64,000 nt of DNA, taken from assembly GCF_003576645.1 (NCBI RefSeq), contig NC_044919.1, positions 35,183,108 to 35,247,107 on the forward strand. Reading direction: 5' to 3'. Below are positions 25,776-37,299 of the stretch, in pieces; position 1 is the stretch's first letter, and every line of letters begins with the position of its first letter. Source of the stretch: Ipomoea triloba. Taxonomy: Eukaryota; Streptophyta; Magnoliopsida; Solanales; Convolvulaceae. A program made the translations under genes and the position numbers. The notes beneath the pieces were generated by a model. That model was not told the origin of the DNA, made no database searches, and saw nothing but the letters and a program-made list of their open reading frames with translations.

Positions 25776-28700
25776 CTATTTGCTGTTTGTTGTGCTAACT
25801 GGGAAATTCTCCTCGGGTTGCTTCTTCCATAGGTAGTTGGAAGCTTCAATCCATTTGGGATGGACTACAAATTTATTCTGCTTCAGTGCCCAGCGTGACT
25901 TTTCAGTCCCGGCATCCAGTGAGACCACATGTGTGACAAACTCGTCGACTTCGGTGGAGCATGTGGCTCCTAGTTGCTCAGCCATTCTCCAAAGCTGATG
26001 ATTTTCTGCCTTGAATTTAGTTGGGAAAACCCGGCTGAAAACGATTTTGCAACCTTCCAATACTTCTTTCCGGACTCCTTTTAGCACCTGTCATGACAAC
26101 CGGAGAAAGGCTGGGTAAGAAACTTTTTAGTCTTTACAAGGAAAAACCAATGTTTTAGATGGTGCTAAGCGCGGGCACCTAGAGCGCCGCCTAGGTGGCG
26201 AGTAAAAATAATAAGAAAAATGGAAAAGGGTCAAATAAGTCATCAAACTTTATCCAAAAGTACAATTAAGCCCTCCAACATTAAAAATAAAAAAAATAAA
26301 ATAAAATAAAATTAAAATTAAAATTAAAAAAAATAAAATAAAATAAAAGCGCTCAAACTTGTCAAAATAGATCAAATAAGCCATGTTTACCAATAACCAA
26401 TAGGTTAATTCACCACTGTTGAACACCCCTAATCACTTTTTAAAAAAAAATTCCGACCATCACCTTCGCCGGAAAGGCAACCAGACGGTCGTCTTCTCCA
26501 ATGCAGAAGACGACCAAACCCGTCGTCTTCTCTAATGGAGAACACAACCGGAGAAAACGACTTAATGACAGCGGTAGCTTGGCGTTTAACGGCCACCAAA
26601 ATGATGGATGGAAACTTAATGATCGGTTGTTCCAGGTGAACAATCGGTCATTTGGGTTTAAATGTATCAAAATGATAATTTCAAGTGTTTAATTGAACTT
26701 TTTTCATGTTTGAGGGTTTAATTGCACTTTTGGATGAAGTTTGTGAGCTTATTTGAACCTTTTACCTAAGAAAAAGTGAAAACCACAACAATGTACACAT
26801 TGCACACCAAAAAAAAAAAAAAAAAAACACTCAGCCGAGTTAGCCGACTAATCAGCCGGCTGACTAATGGAATGTTGGCCTAGGGGCAACTAGGCGGCCG
26901 CTTAGGCCGATTTTACAATAGTGGAAAAAACTCTAAGGGAATGTTTGGTTCAAGGGATATTTGAGGTACTATAACATTCAAGGAATCTCATATAACCTAA
27001 AGAATGTGATTCCCATAAAAACTACAGAAAATGAACTAAAAACAAAAATTGGAAATCACACATTCACTTGAACCAAACAAAGGGAATCTGATATTACCAT
27101 ATTCACATTTCTAAGGTTATATGAGATAACTTGAACTAAACACCCCCTAAGAAAAAACTGTTAAGAAATACTTAGGCAATTTGTCTAGTCTATACTGAAA
27201 CATTTTTCAAAAGGTCTTAAGTTCAATTCCCCCAACCCCACATTAGATGCACCAATAAAAAGACCGTGTTGAGCATATATATATATATATAAATGTGCAG
27301 TCTAACTATTACACTAGGCTTCTAGTTAAGATGGAACACATTATTCAATTTGGTATCAAAGCCAACCTCATGCCAAAGGCCATGAGTTTGACCGTGTCAC
27401 AGACAAAAAGAGACTAAAGTTCACGTGTTGCTTGGAGCTCGTCAGCTGAGACGGTAAAATATTTTGTGACATGAATCACAAAAGGCTAGAGCCAACTATA
27501 ATTCATAAGTAAAAAAAAATTGCACCACCAGAGACTTCTTACCTCTCTCACATCACGGTCTAGCATATTGTCTTTGCGTTTCTGAAAAAGAGGTTCAGAC
27601 CAGTTTAATTAAGTGTAAACCTTACGTAAAAAAATTAAAATTAAATACAGAAACAAAAGGCATTATATATATAGGATACCTGGTCAAAGAAAATACCATG
27701 GATCCGTTTAAGAACTGCAAGAACAGTGGCAAGTGCTCCACTATCTTCACTTTCATCAGCCTTACTTTGTGAAAGTGACTTAGAATCAAAGCCAAATTGC
27801 TTACAACTTGAAGCAAAAAAATGATACCTCTCCATAAGTATTAGATTCTCCTTGTGCTTTCCCCATACCTACAACAAAAAAGAGAAATTGTTCATTATTC
27901 TCATTTTGGCTTAACAAAACACTAAATTATGGAATGATGCTATTTGTACATACAATTTAATACACAACTATAACAGGTTGACTTGGCAAAGTCAAGTGTC
28001 AAAAGTATTCATAGAAAGTATTGCCTTGCATGCCATTGTTATGCTATCATTGGCCTATTACATGCCTCACATCTATCACTAGAGAAAGTGGTGCCCTGTG
28101 CACAATGGCTCACATCTCCCTTTAATTATTAATTAAGCTGTGGATATAATAGTTTGTATTATATTGTGTACTTGTAAAGGATGAATGAGAAGGAGGATAT
28201 ATGAAGAAGTTTTGATTTATAAACAGATTATGAAAAGCAAATTTGGTGCAATGAAGAGAAGTTTCAGATGTAAGACATTAGTCTACATGACTTTGCCAAG
28301 TCAGCTCATGTATAATTGTGCAAGCAAATAGCAGATTTCTAAGTTATGTAAGTAACACCACACACAAGATTGTAAAAGCTCATATACACCCAAGTAAAGA
28401 GATTTTGTTGCAAGTTTCATATCCAATGGTAATAATTTTAGCCTATGACACAACATTACAAGATAAGGCTTAATTATGGGGATAAATTACCACTTCAGTA
28501 TCATCAAGGATCAGGACAGCACTTTCTTGCCCTAAAACAATATCAAGGCCCTTTTGATGTCTCTGAGTTGAATCTCCCTGTGCAATCACTCTAGAATGGA
28601 AGTATACATCTCCAGGGTCAAGTAATTTTGCCATTTCTAGTGCATAAGGACGCTCACCCATTGTATAGATATACATCTCAAACAAGTCACTTGCTTCTTT

Positions 28701-30917
28701 CAGAAAGTCGTGCACAAAGGGCCTCAACTTCGTCATCATGTAGATCCTGTCTAACCTAAAAAGGCTGCTTTTCAAAGCATCTGTTCAATGCAAGTTGACA
28801 ATTAGTTGATAAATTCATCAATCTGGAATTATACATTTATACTAAACTGTACCTTTGATTAAAAGACAAATATCTCCAAGTCTACAAAGGGTTGGGATGT
28901 GGGGGGAGATGCAGAGAATAGAGATAGAGAGAAAGAAAAGATATAAAATCATCAATTACTTGATTGGCCTACAGGGATATTTGGTTTATGGGATTAGAGG
29001 GGATTGGACAAATAATCCCTCCTCCCCACAATCCCATGTTCGGTTTATTTTATGCTTGGGATTATGTTAAAGAGTGGGAGGGGAGTCTTGGATATATGCT
29101 TTTGAAGAAGTTTAGTGAAGGGTTCAATAATTCCCTCACTGAGCACCTTGAACAAAGCAAGCCCTAAGAAAAGTAGAGAACTATGGAAAGTACAGTAGCC
29201 ATCCTTCAACCGATTACTTGTGTAAGAAAATGGATGGGGCATGCATTTGCTGAACATGGTTTATTTTAACTTTTTACCATACTTTTCATCTTTTAAAAGT
29301 ATATAAGATCCCATGTTGAGGATAAAATCAACCTTATCAAAGTGATATGGGTAAAGATATGAAGAAATAACTATATAAACACATAAAGGCAATAGATTAC
29401 AAGAGGAGCACAAAAACTGAAAAAGAGGCCACACCAGGAAGAGCATTGTTTAGGTATTCTTCTTCAGCTGAAATATCTGAGAGCCTAGTTGAATTTAGTA
29501 ATGTGTGATCTAAATCAAGAACCAAATACAGTTTTTTATGCTGTAGCAGATTCTTCAAGTCTTTTTCACGTAGTCTAGCAACCTCATCATGAGCAAGCCT
29601 TAAATTCTGCAAAGAATAGTTAAATATGAAAATCAGCTTCAAAAGCATGTGCTGGATTTGCTGAAGTGCATGTATTTGGCTTACCACATCAGCCTGGATA
29701 CCCTAAAATATATGTTTTTGAAAATTTTATAGATTCCTAGTTTTGCTCTCCTTACACATGATATCCATATCATAGTTAGCATGGAAGTTGATTACTTCAT
29801 CAAAGATCTTTACAGCAGATTTACAATAATATAAACTCTCCATGTTTATATGAAAAAAAAAAAAAGGTCTACCAAGAGAAAGAAAGAAACAAATTGCGGA
29901 AGACATCAGTTTGATCAGAATGGAGATACCAAACTATCCAACAAATACCTTATGGATGTACCCGAATGAAACACCAGATTCATTGTCCACTAACTGCCCA
30001 CATCGTATACACATTCCACCCATAACACCAGGATGTGTACACATATCCGTCTTAACTGAAACACCTGCAATAATTTAAATATTATGCAAAACAATGTCAT
30101 CCACCAAACATACACATAGTTAATGACTTGATGTTAACAGGAATATATAACACTTTGTTATTCCCAACTAAATACGAGTAGAATACTATGTATCAAAAGG
30201 ATACCAGAAAAGTCGCACACCAAAAAAATATATTTTAATCTCTTTGAAAGTTTCATGGTGCTAAGACCTAATTTGATTCATAGAAGAGGGAAGCATGCCC
30301 ACGTGAAGTCTCTGCATGTTCTCTGTGAGATGTTGAACTCTCTGGATTCCCTGTGTCTTCATAGGTTCCCACCTTGAGCCTTTTTATCCTACAGTAACAC
30401 AAATATTGAAGAAACAAGGAGATATCATTACAAGTAGCAGAATCATTGTAACCGAAAATATCAACACAAATAATCTTGAACCAACTCCCCCAAAGTCCTT
30501 AAAGTTCTGAAGCACTAACTAAAAAACAAAAAACTGCACACAGGCCTGAGACAATAGGATTAGGTCTTACTGAGGGATTGCATAAGAAAAGTTCTATTAA
30601 CAGCACTACATCATTTGCAATCACATCCAAAAAAATGTCACTAATTTGAGATAAGATGTGAAAAGACTATTTATTCAAAATTCAGTTGCACTGCATCAAA
30701 TACTTATGTCATTCCTTGTAATGCCCCAAAGAGCAAGAATATATTGTGCTATTCAATAAGTTTGGCTATTCTTTCAACAAACAAGTGAAAATGTGAAATT
30801 AGTAACAATTCCATAGAAAGAGCATTAGTCCTAAGGATGTGAGTAATAGCAGTGATAAATAGGACAAAAAATTGGCTAGCAGAATGTCAGTAAATATGAA
30901 TCTACTAAAATTTCTAT

Positions 30918-30960
<43 letters not shown>

Positions 30961-31710
30961 AGAACCCAAACTTAATAAACCTATCTGGTACACATGACAT
31001 TCCCCTGGAAAGGTTTCTCAAGACACTATATCAGTATGTCTGAAGCATTCTTTTAAGTAATTCGTGCCTAGAGGCAATTGATATATTTCCGTCTAGTCCA
31101 TCCCCAAAACATTACTGTCATTAGCTAATTATTAAAATTTACAATCCCTAACAAAATTTTATCTTAAATATCACTGTCTCATATTCTCTATGTATTTGAT
31201 GTGACATCTTTTATTCACTTTTTGAGGAATAAACTAAGCAAATCCGAGGGTTGTAGTCATGGACCTAGCCCAACTGTACACGTTTTACACAGCGAAATAC
31301 ATTTAAACCTTTCTTCTTACACACATTTCAATTTGCTCCTCCCAATCTAACAATTCATTTAAGAATAACTCAGACAAAATCCCAATCTAGTATAAGACTC
31401 AATTTGGTTTCTCACATTTAGACACATGTTTATGAACACAAATTTTTTTAAATCCAAAATCAGTAGAAGAGCAAAATATTTTCCATTACCTAGAAGAATC
31501 TGAGTTGTCTTTACTGCCACCATCTTCTTCTCCCTGATCTTCATTTTCTTCTTCATCTTGTTCTTCTTCATCATCCTTCCAGTCTTCCTCTTCCACTTCT
31601 GCTTCCAGCTCAGATGATGTGCCAGAAGCAGTTTCCAACTCTTCATCTAAGAAGGCAGCAAAGTCATCGCTGCTGGACGAGTGCGCAGGGGAATCGGCCG
31701 CGAGACTCAT
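25776..31710 (-). CDS. CPL4: CPL4-like RNA polymerase II CTD phosphatase (FCP1 + BRCT), 474 aa
   Basis: FCP1/SCP-family phosphatase that removes phosphates from the polymerase II C-terminal domain in the nucleus. Eight coding exons on the minus strand: 31710-31490, 30388-30303, 30064-29949, 29606-29435, 28780-28491, 27868-27680, 27581-27543 and 26087-25776. All are GT-AG and sum to 474 codons. The N-terminal 73 residues are Ser/Glu/Asp-rich. A Cys pair region follows (THPGVMGGMCIRCGQ), then the catalytic LVLDLDHTLL (Asp172 and Asp174 of DxDxT), MTKLRPFVHDFLKEA and LILDDTEVVW. A C-terminal BRCT domain (about 375-460) contains WIEASNYLWKKQPEENF. The exon 2 donor was fixed by phase at 30302. A 5'-UTR intron at 31711-32163 ends directly before the ATG. 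Confidence 0.92.
26221..26766. mobile_element. Mutator-type MITE, 546 bp, in CPL4 intron 7
   Basis: Long terminal inverted repeats (TGGAAAAGGGTCAAATAAG and the inward right end AGGTAAAAGGTTCAAATAAG). A perfect 9-bp duplication TAAGAAAAA lies at 26212-26220 and 26767-26775. The interior carries hairpin-forming GTCGTCTTCTCC...AGACGACC motifs at 26485-26545, shared with the elements at 32615 and 58887. No transposase. Confidence 0.85.
26937..27147. mobile_element. Tourist-like (PIF/Harbinger-type) MITE, CPL4 intron 7
   Basis: Ends GGGAATGTTTGGTTCAAG and, inward from the right, GGGGGTGTTTAGTTCAAG, with TAA on both sides (26934-26936 and 27148-27150). Length (211 bp), end sequence and 3-bp target fit Tourist elements. 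Confidence 0.65.
27170..27290 (+). repeat. Possible SINE fragment with a TA microsatellite tail
   Basis: TTAAGTTCAATTCCCC near 27217 resembles a B box. The unit ends in an (AT)n run at about 27276-27291. No duplication is identified. Confidence 0.3.
30923..30959. repeat. Poly-A tract in CPL4 intron 1
   Basis: Thirty-seven A in a row in the intron between CPL4 coding exons 1 and 2. No retroelement body was recognised upstream. Confidence 0.8.
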
Positions 31711-32549
31711 CTGGCAAAACACCTCACACATATAACACATCACGTGAGAACCTCACACTATAAAAGGCAGTTAATGCAACTAGTACACAGACGAACTCCA
31801 TAACAAACTCCAACAATTCCTCATGAAAAAAAAAACTAAAAAAAAAAACAAACAAACAAACTCCAACAAATCCAAATACAAAACACATCAAAGGCTCATA
31901 CGCGCTTACAAATGAGCAGATGATCCCGGACTAAAACATATACGCATTAAAACTATGATAGCGAAGCAATTGTCACCTTCACGGAATCACGAGGTTTTAG
32001 GAATTTCACTTCCTTTTAACAATTACAGTCCATTTTTGTGCATGCGATATTATAACAACGTCGAATTCCAATGCGAGCATAAATCAGTACACGGATGAGG
32101 ATTAAATTGATGCGATATACATGCATACGCAGTGTCCGAGAGCTTGAATTTTGCAGTTCTTACCTGAGCAGAAGAAATCCAATTGCTCCGATTTATGCGT
32201 ATAGAATCAAATGCGAAGTTGTTGCTTGAGAAATGTCGGAAGAGAGCGCCTATTTACAGCCTATAGGGTTTGTGGGTCGCCGTATAAACTTCCTAAATTC
32301 GATTGGTTTCATCTGGGTTATATTGTGGGCCGGGTATGAGAAGCAGGCTCAGCCCAATAACTAGCAATTATACATTAGTTTAATAGTACTAAACATGAGC
32401 CTGTGGCCCAGAAAGTTAAAGGTAAGTGGTAACAATTTTAAGGCTCACTCTCACCTCATATCTTTCATATACTACTATGTGAGTATGTGCTAAGTGGAAA
32501 ATTAAGGCCCAAATAGTTAAAAGGCAATACTCTATCTATCTAATTTTAT

Positions 32550-33345
32550 TTTTTAGGTGTATGATTTGATTAACGAGGTTTGGTTTCAATTATTTACATA
32601 TTAATTTTTAAAATAGAAAATGGTTAAATAGGTCTCTGAATATTACTCAAAAAGTTAATTAGGCCTTTAAACTTTTAAAAGCTGAAATTAAGCCCTTAAA
32701 CATGTTATTTTAGAGCAATTAAGCCCAAAAATCGGTGGATGACTTGTAAATACAGGTCACTAAAATTTTGGCGAACCTCTAGCAAGATTCTTACGATATT
32801 TCAGCAAAAAAACACCGGTAAAACAGCCGTCGGTGTCGATTGGTTGCCTTCTCCTTTGCTAGAGAAGGCGACCAGATCTAGTCGCATTCTCTCGCGAAAG
32901 GATAAGGCAACCAAACTAGTAGTCTCTCTTTCGTCGAATAAGGCAACCAATTGACCCCGACTACCGCTTCGGTGGTGTTTTTTGGTGAAATATTGTCGGA
33001 ATCTCGTCGAAATCTTAGTGACATGTAATGACAGGTCACCAACCACTTTTGGGCTTAATTGCTCTAAAATAATATGTTTAAGGATTTAATTGCAACTTTT
33101 AAAAGTTTAAAGGTCTAATTGATTGTTTGAGTAGTTCATGGGCATAATTGACCATTTTCCCATTTTAAAATATTTAAGTATTAGTACATAAATTTGATAT
33201 ATTTAGCAACTACATTAAAACTAACATTAAACGAATCAAAAAAATAAATTTATAAATTATAAAAAATGTATATAAATAAAAAGTTTGTTTGACTGATAAA
33301 TAATAAGTATGACGGATAAATTGAGATATATGAAGTAATTTAAAA
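32550..33345. mobile_element. Stowaway-like MITE split by a later insertion
   Basis: The left part has GATTTGATTAACGAGGTTTGG and the right part ATTATAAAAAATGTATATAAA and GACTGATAAATAATAAGTAT. Together they match the uninterrupted copy at 18500-18725. The Mutator-type MITE at 32615-33162 separates them. Confidence 0.6.
32615..33162. mobile_element. Mutator-type MITE, 548 bp, nested in a Stowaway-like element
   Basis: Perfect 9-bp duplication TTTTAAAAT at 32606-32614 and 33163-33171. Inverted ends begin AGAAAATGGTTAAATAGG on the left and GGGAAAATGGTCAATTATG read inward on the right, and both arms contain CCTTTAAACTTTTAAAAG. The interior has GCCTTCTCC...GAGAAGGCGACC motifs (32838-32915), as in the copies at 26221 and 58887. 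Confidence 0.85.
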
Positions 33346-33399
33346 CAATACTTCTCTCAAAATAAATTGTTTAAAAACTAAATAGACTAATATATATTT

Positions 33400-34340
33400 A
33401 TTGTTGGAAAATTTATTAAAATTTGACATTTTACATTGTCATTTTGAGGTATTAATTTGAGTGATGTCCACTTTAGATTTTGGTCGAGTCAAAATGCGTT
33501 TAGATTATGTCAGCTTAGATGATGAACTTCATGAATTTGATATGTTATATGGTCAAAATAAACAAACGAATGATAATTGATTCCAAAAATGTACTCATTA
33601 AAATTGAAAAAAATACAAATTGAAAAAACTTTTAATTAATCATTGTTTTATATGGGAAAAACTTGTGAGTTTGAACTAATATAAATACTATTCAGTGTGA
33701 GAAGGCTTTTAATTAGTAATTGTTACACATTAGAAAAAACATGTAAGTTTTAATTAATATAATTTACTCATCATTACACACCTTGAAGTAATAAATGCAC
33801 ATTCTCTTTGTCGCTCAAAATATACTTGATAGGGAATATTCCCGGCATGAGTACACGTACCGTATACTTGTTTGGTATTAGGTTGGGTTACCAAGAGGAA
33901 TCGCTCCCGATCTTAACCTACCTAAAGACTAACCAACCTGACACTTCTTATTCAATATTAGACTTCGTTCCGTCATAGGGTTGACCCCGACCTTCTTAGG
34001 TCGTGAAGTTCATTCCGAGCTAGGCTACTTAAGGATTGACACTCAAATTTCAAACTTTAATTTCTACCAATTACACCACTTAGTGGTTACTCAGAAATAT
34101 TGCAATACGTGGGCATCGTAGCGCTGCTCTCAAGCTAGCCGCTTGCATGTGCGAGACGTGTCAAGCATGTCGAGAGCATGGCATGTGTCTTCTTCATCCC
34201 CTATAAATATCACATTTAATGCGAGGGGCGGACTTTGTACATCTTTACTTATCACACACCTTAGCTAGCTTGGAACTTTATGACCTCACATTGTTTACCG
34301 AACTTAAGATTTAAACCAATAAACAGATTATAAAAGGACC
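33400..34340. repeat. Unclassified, possibly a solo LTR or other retroelement remnant
   Basis: This block is more GC-rich and less repetitive than its surroundings. It contains the palindrome GGGAATATTCCC near 33830, tRNA-like phrases (CACTTAGTGGTTACTC near 34078) and a TATA-like CTATAAATATC at 34201, as an LTR promoter might. I could not fix ends or target duplications. Confidence 0.25.
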
Positions 34341-34778
34341 TGAATACAATTACATCTTTCAATTTGTACGCATTTGAGGATTTTGATGCGTATTTACACT
34401 ATCAATAGTTCAATACTAATGTATCTGGAATCTATAAACTAATACTCCGTAGTCCGTATTCACATGGGCATGAGAATTATGGCAGCTGTAAAGCACCGAC
34501 GGAATCGGCTCCCAAGAGTGTATTTTTAGCTACCGGGACCACAAGCACATGCCCCCTCAGTACTTCACGAGATACGTGTCATCATCACCAGCACTCTCCG
34601 TACTTCAACACACCGGCAAGGCGTCAACAAGCCATTATGGACGGTTTAGGAACCTGTAACCGCAAATGATTTGCATTTTTTAGTTTATAATTTAATTATT
34701 TTGCTTAAAAGACAATTTCTACTACATAAATTTTCAAAATTTTTAAAATTCACATATATGCATTTCGTCAGACTAATT

Positions 34779-34897
34779 TTTTTATAATACTATTGAATCT
34801 GTTACAATATAGTATATGTTCATAACTACTTACTCAACCTACTGAAACACAAAGAGTTAGCATCGCCTTCATTGAAACTCGAACCCATCCCTTTCCT
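34779..34897 (-). mobile_element. SINE (family A), 5'-truncated, with 11-bp duplication
   Basis: TCAGACTAATT flanks it at 34768-34778 and 34898-34908. On the minus strand it carries the B box GGTTCGAGTTTC (34885-34874), the family phrase GTAGTTATGAACA and a short A tail (T run at the left). It shares its 3' domain with the copies at 36591, 44094 and 53971. Confidence 0.8.
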
Positions 34898-34899
34898 TC

Positions 34900-35400
34900 A
34901 GACTAATTCTTAAATCATATGAAACTATCTTAATAAATTTGTAGCTGTCTTAAAATATAATATTCTTATTTCTATTTTTAATTTTTTAACATAATTAAAG
35001 CATGTGGTTTGTCTCAACTAAAATGTTAAGCTGACAGTTGAATAATAATATATCCTTAAAATATGCTTTATTTTGAGGTTAAAACAAGGATGAGTACAAG
35101 TCGCAGGTGTTAGGACCACAATGGGCATTTGGCAAACACATGAAACATGATACCCGGGCTGCCAACTAACCCAAGACTGAGAAAGACAGTTGCGGATAAA
35201 AGCAGTACTGTCATTTTGGTAATTGTGAAGAGGCGGCAGGGCAATAAACCGATAACATGTGCACTGTATTCACTCCCAACACTGACACAAACTAAGTTGC
35301 CTTTATTCCTCTCTTCTCCTCACACCAAATCTAATCTTTTACAACTCTTCCACTATTCTCTCTCTTTCTCTGTATCTCTGCGATTTCACAGACTCCCTGA
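34900..35400. other. Upstream region of the phytocyanin gene
   Basis: Contains a dispersed-repeat fragment at 34998-35065 (CATGTGGTTTGTCTCAACTA). From about 35280 there is a CT-rich leader (CTCTTCTCCTCAC, TTCTCTCTCTTTCTCTG) just before the ATG. No other gene seen. Confidence 0.5.
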
Positions 35401-35421
35401 ATCTCTTCTCGTTGTCGTACG

Positions 35422-37262
35422 ATGTGGTTCCTCGTCTTTGGTTTGTTTGTTGTTTCCCGGCTGTCGGGATCCGCCGAGGCTTACAAGAATTACACGGTGG
35501 GCGACTCCTTGGGTTGGTATGACACCCTCGAAAAGTCCTCCGTCAATTACCAGAAATGGGTTTCCGGCAAGACCTTCTCCCTTGGCGATTTCCTAAGTAT
35601 TTCTCTCTCTCTCTCTATCTCTCTTCATATACAAATGCTTTCGTTTCTGTTTTTCTTTCTTTACTAATGGTTAAATTTGAAGGATTTCATGATTGTAGTG
35701 TCTGAGATATATATGATGCTTGTTTGTCTGAGTCTCTCCCTCTCTTGTTTGGATTTTTATAGTCATTTAGAAATTGTTTTGACTCAGATTTGGTCCATCC
35801 ACTGTTAGGACCACTTTAACACTCTAATCAAAATTATTTTAGTTTGGACAAATGATTATTTTAGGTAACAATTGAACAATTGGGGATGAAATTAAGGTAT
35901 TAGTGGTTCACAATTTGCATCTTTATTTACTAAATTGTGGAATTAAAATGTAATTTGAGTAGAAAATTAAAAGATATATTAGATGTACATTTTTTAAAAA
36001 TAATCGAACCCGAATGACCTTCAAATAAGCCACTGAATTCGTAAAACACCTCAATATTGCCTCTATTGATGCTCGAATCCACGCCTTCAATATGAGAGTG
36101 CAACTAGTGCCACTAGATCACAAGTTCTTGATCATTATTTTAATATTCAATGTTCTAAAAGAATAATTATATTAACAAAAAAAAAGAAATCACCACTTAT
36201 TAAATACTTAGCAATTAAAAGTGGTGATAATTGTACCACAAAAATTAAATTTACACTTACACCCTTTGACTTAGGAAGAAGAAATAGCAAATTTTGTTTT
36301 AAAATTGTTACAATAAGTGTTGACAATTATAGTAAACTGCTTTATTACTACGTACTTTTCACTTTTAGATTTGGTTACTCGAGTAGTCAAGTAGTAATGA
36401 TTAATAATGGAAGAGTTAATCATTAACCTTATAATCTAGTCACACAACTGAATATTATTATCACAGTTTAAAAAATTATAAATTTGACTTTTTGTTATGG
36501 TTAAAATCAATTTTTCCTTTTTATTGGATGATTATGTTCTCATTTGGTCTGTTTTTTCTATTTTTTATTATAATATATTTATTGATTTTTGTGAAGATAT
36601 TGTGTTTTAGTGGCACACATTACATTCTTATATGAAAGGGGTCAGTTTGAGTCTCGGTCTAATTGACTCTTTGTGTATCTCAGTAAATTGATAAAGTAGT
36701 TATGAACAGATAATGAGTCTCGTGGTGCCAAAAAAAAATATTTACTGATTTTTTTTTACAAATTTGAAACGCAGTATTCAATACTGACACCAACCATTCC
36801 GTTATCCAAACGTACAACTTCACCACCTACAAACGCTGCAACTACGATGACGACGATAACGCCACTCAGTGGTCATACGGGGACCCTTCCGCCACGTCGC
36901 CGCAGCCGACCACCGTGCCGGTGCCGCTTATGAAGGTCGGGATGACGTATTTTTTCTCCGGCGACTACGACGGCGAGCAGTGCAGGAACGGGCAACGTTT
37001 CAGAGTAAATGTTACATACGGTCAAGGCTTACCGCCTAGCCTGAAAACCCCCGATGATTCGCCGGCGCCGGTGAGCCCCCAATCCGGCGACGATGATGCG
37101 GTGCCGGACACATTGGTGCCTGCTTATTTCGATAACCCCCGAAACGTGAGTGATGAAGATAGTGAACCGTCCGGTTCGGTTTCTTTGGCAGCTTTTTCTA
37201 GATTTTTTGGTGCCTGCTCATATGGGGTATTAGTTGTCCTGGGCCTAGCTTGTATTATTTGA
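35422..37262 (+). CDS. Early nodulin-like phytocyanin without a complete type-1 copper site, 220 aa
   Basis: Secreted cell-surface cupredoxin-fold protein (ENODL group). Two exons, 35422-35596 and 36775-37262, with phase 1 at the junction. Residues 1-20 form a signal peptide (cleavage near SAEA). The plastocyanin-like domain (about 21-127) has VGDSLGWYD, KWVSGKTFSLGDFLIFN and the usual disulfide cysteines in KRCNYDD and GEQCRNGQ. The copper ligands are degenerate: a His remains in TNHSV, but the usual Cys is Ser (YFFSGDY) and the usual second His is replaced (GEQC). Electron transfer is therefore unlikely. A Pro/Asp/Ser-rich spacer follows, then a hydrophobic tail (GVLVVLGLACII) suggesting GPI or membrane anchoring. 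The intron carries SINE sequence. Confidence 0.88.
35985..36125 (-). mobile_element. SINE-like element in the phytocyanin intron
   Basis: On the minus strand, GTGATCTAGTGGCAC (A-box-like) is followed by GGATTCGAGCATC (B-box-like). I found no convincing target duplication. Confidence 0.5.
36591..36737 (+). mobile_element. SINE (family A), near full-length, in the phytocyanin intron
   Basis: Starts GTGAAGATATTGTGTTTTAG, with A-box-like TTTTAGTGGCAC and B-box-like AGTTTGAGTCTC. It has the family phrase AAAGTAGTTATGAACA and ends in an A tail. It lies between ATATTTATTGATTTTT (36575-36590) and ATATTTACTGATTTTT (36738-36753), a 16-bp duplication with one mismatch. The right duplication forms much of the pyrimidine tract before the exon-2 acceptor at 36774. 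Confidence 0.8.
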
Positions 37263-37299
37263 TTGCTTTTATTTATTATTATTATTATTATTTTTTCGT

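Noticed and set aside
30301..30303. Alternative CPL4 exon 2 donor at 30266-30265 (ATTAG|GTCTTAG)
   Set aside because: Reading to that site meets an in-frame TAG and leaves the wrong phase for exon 3. The donor at 30302 gives an open frame and the right phase.
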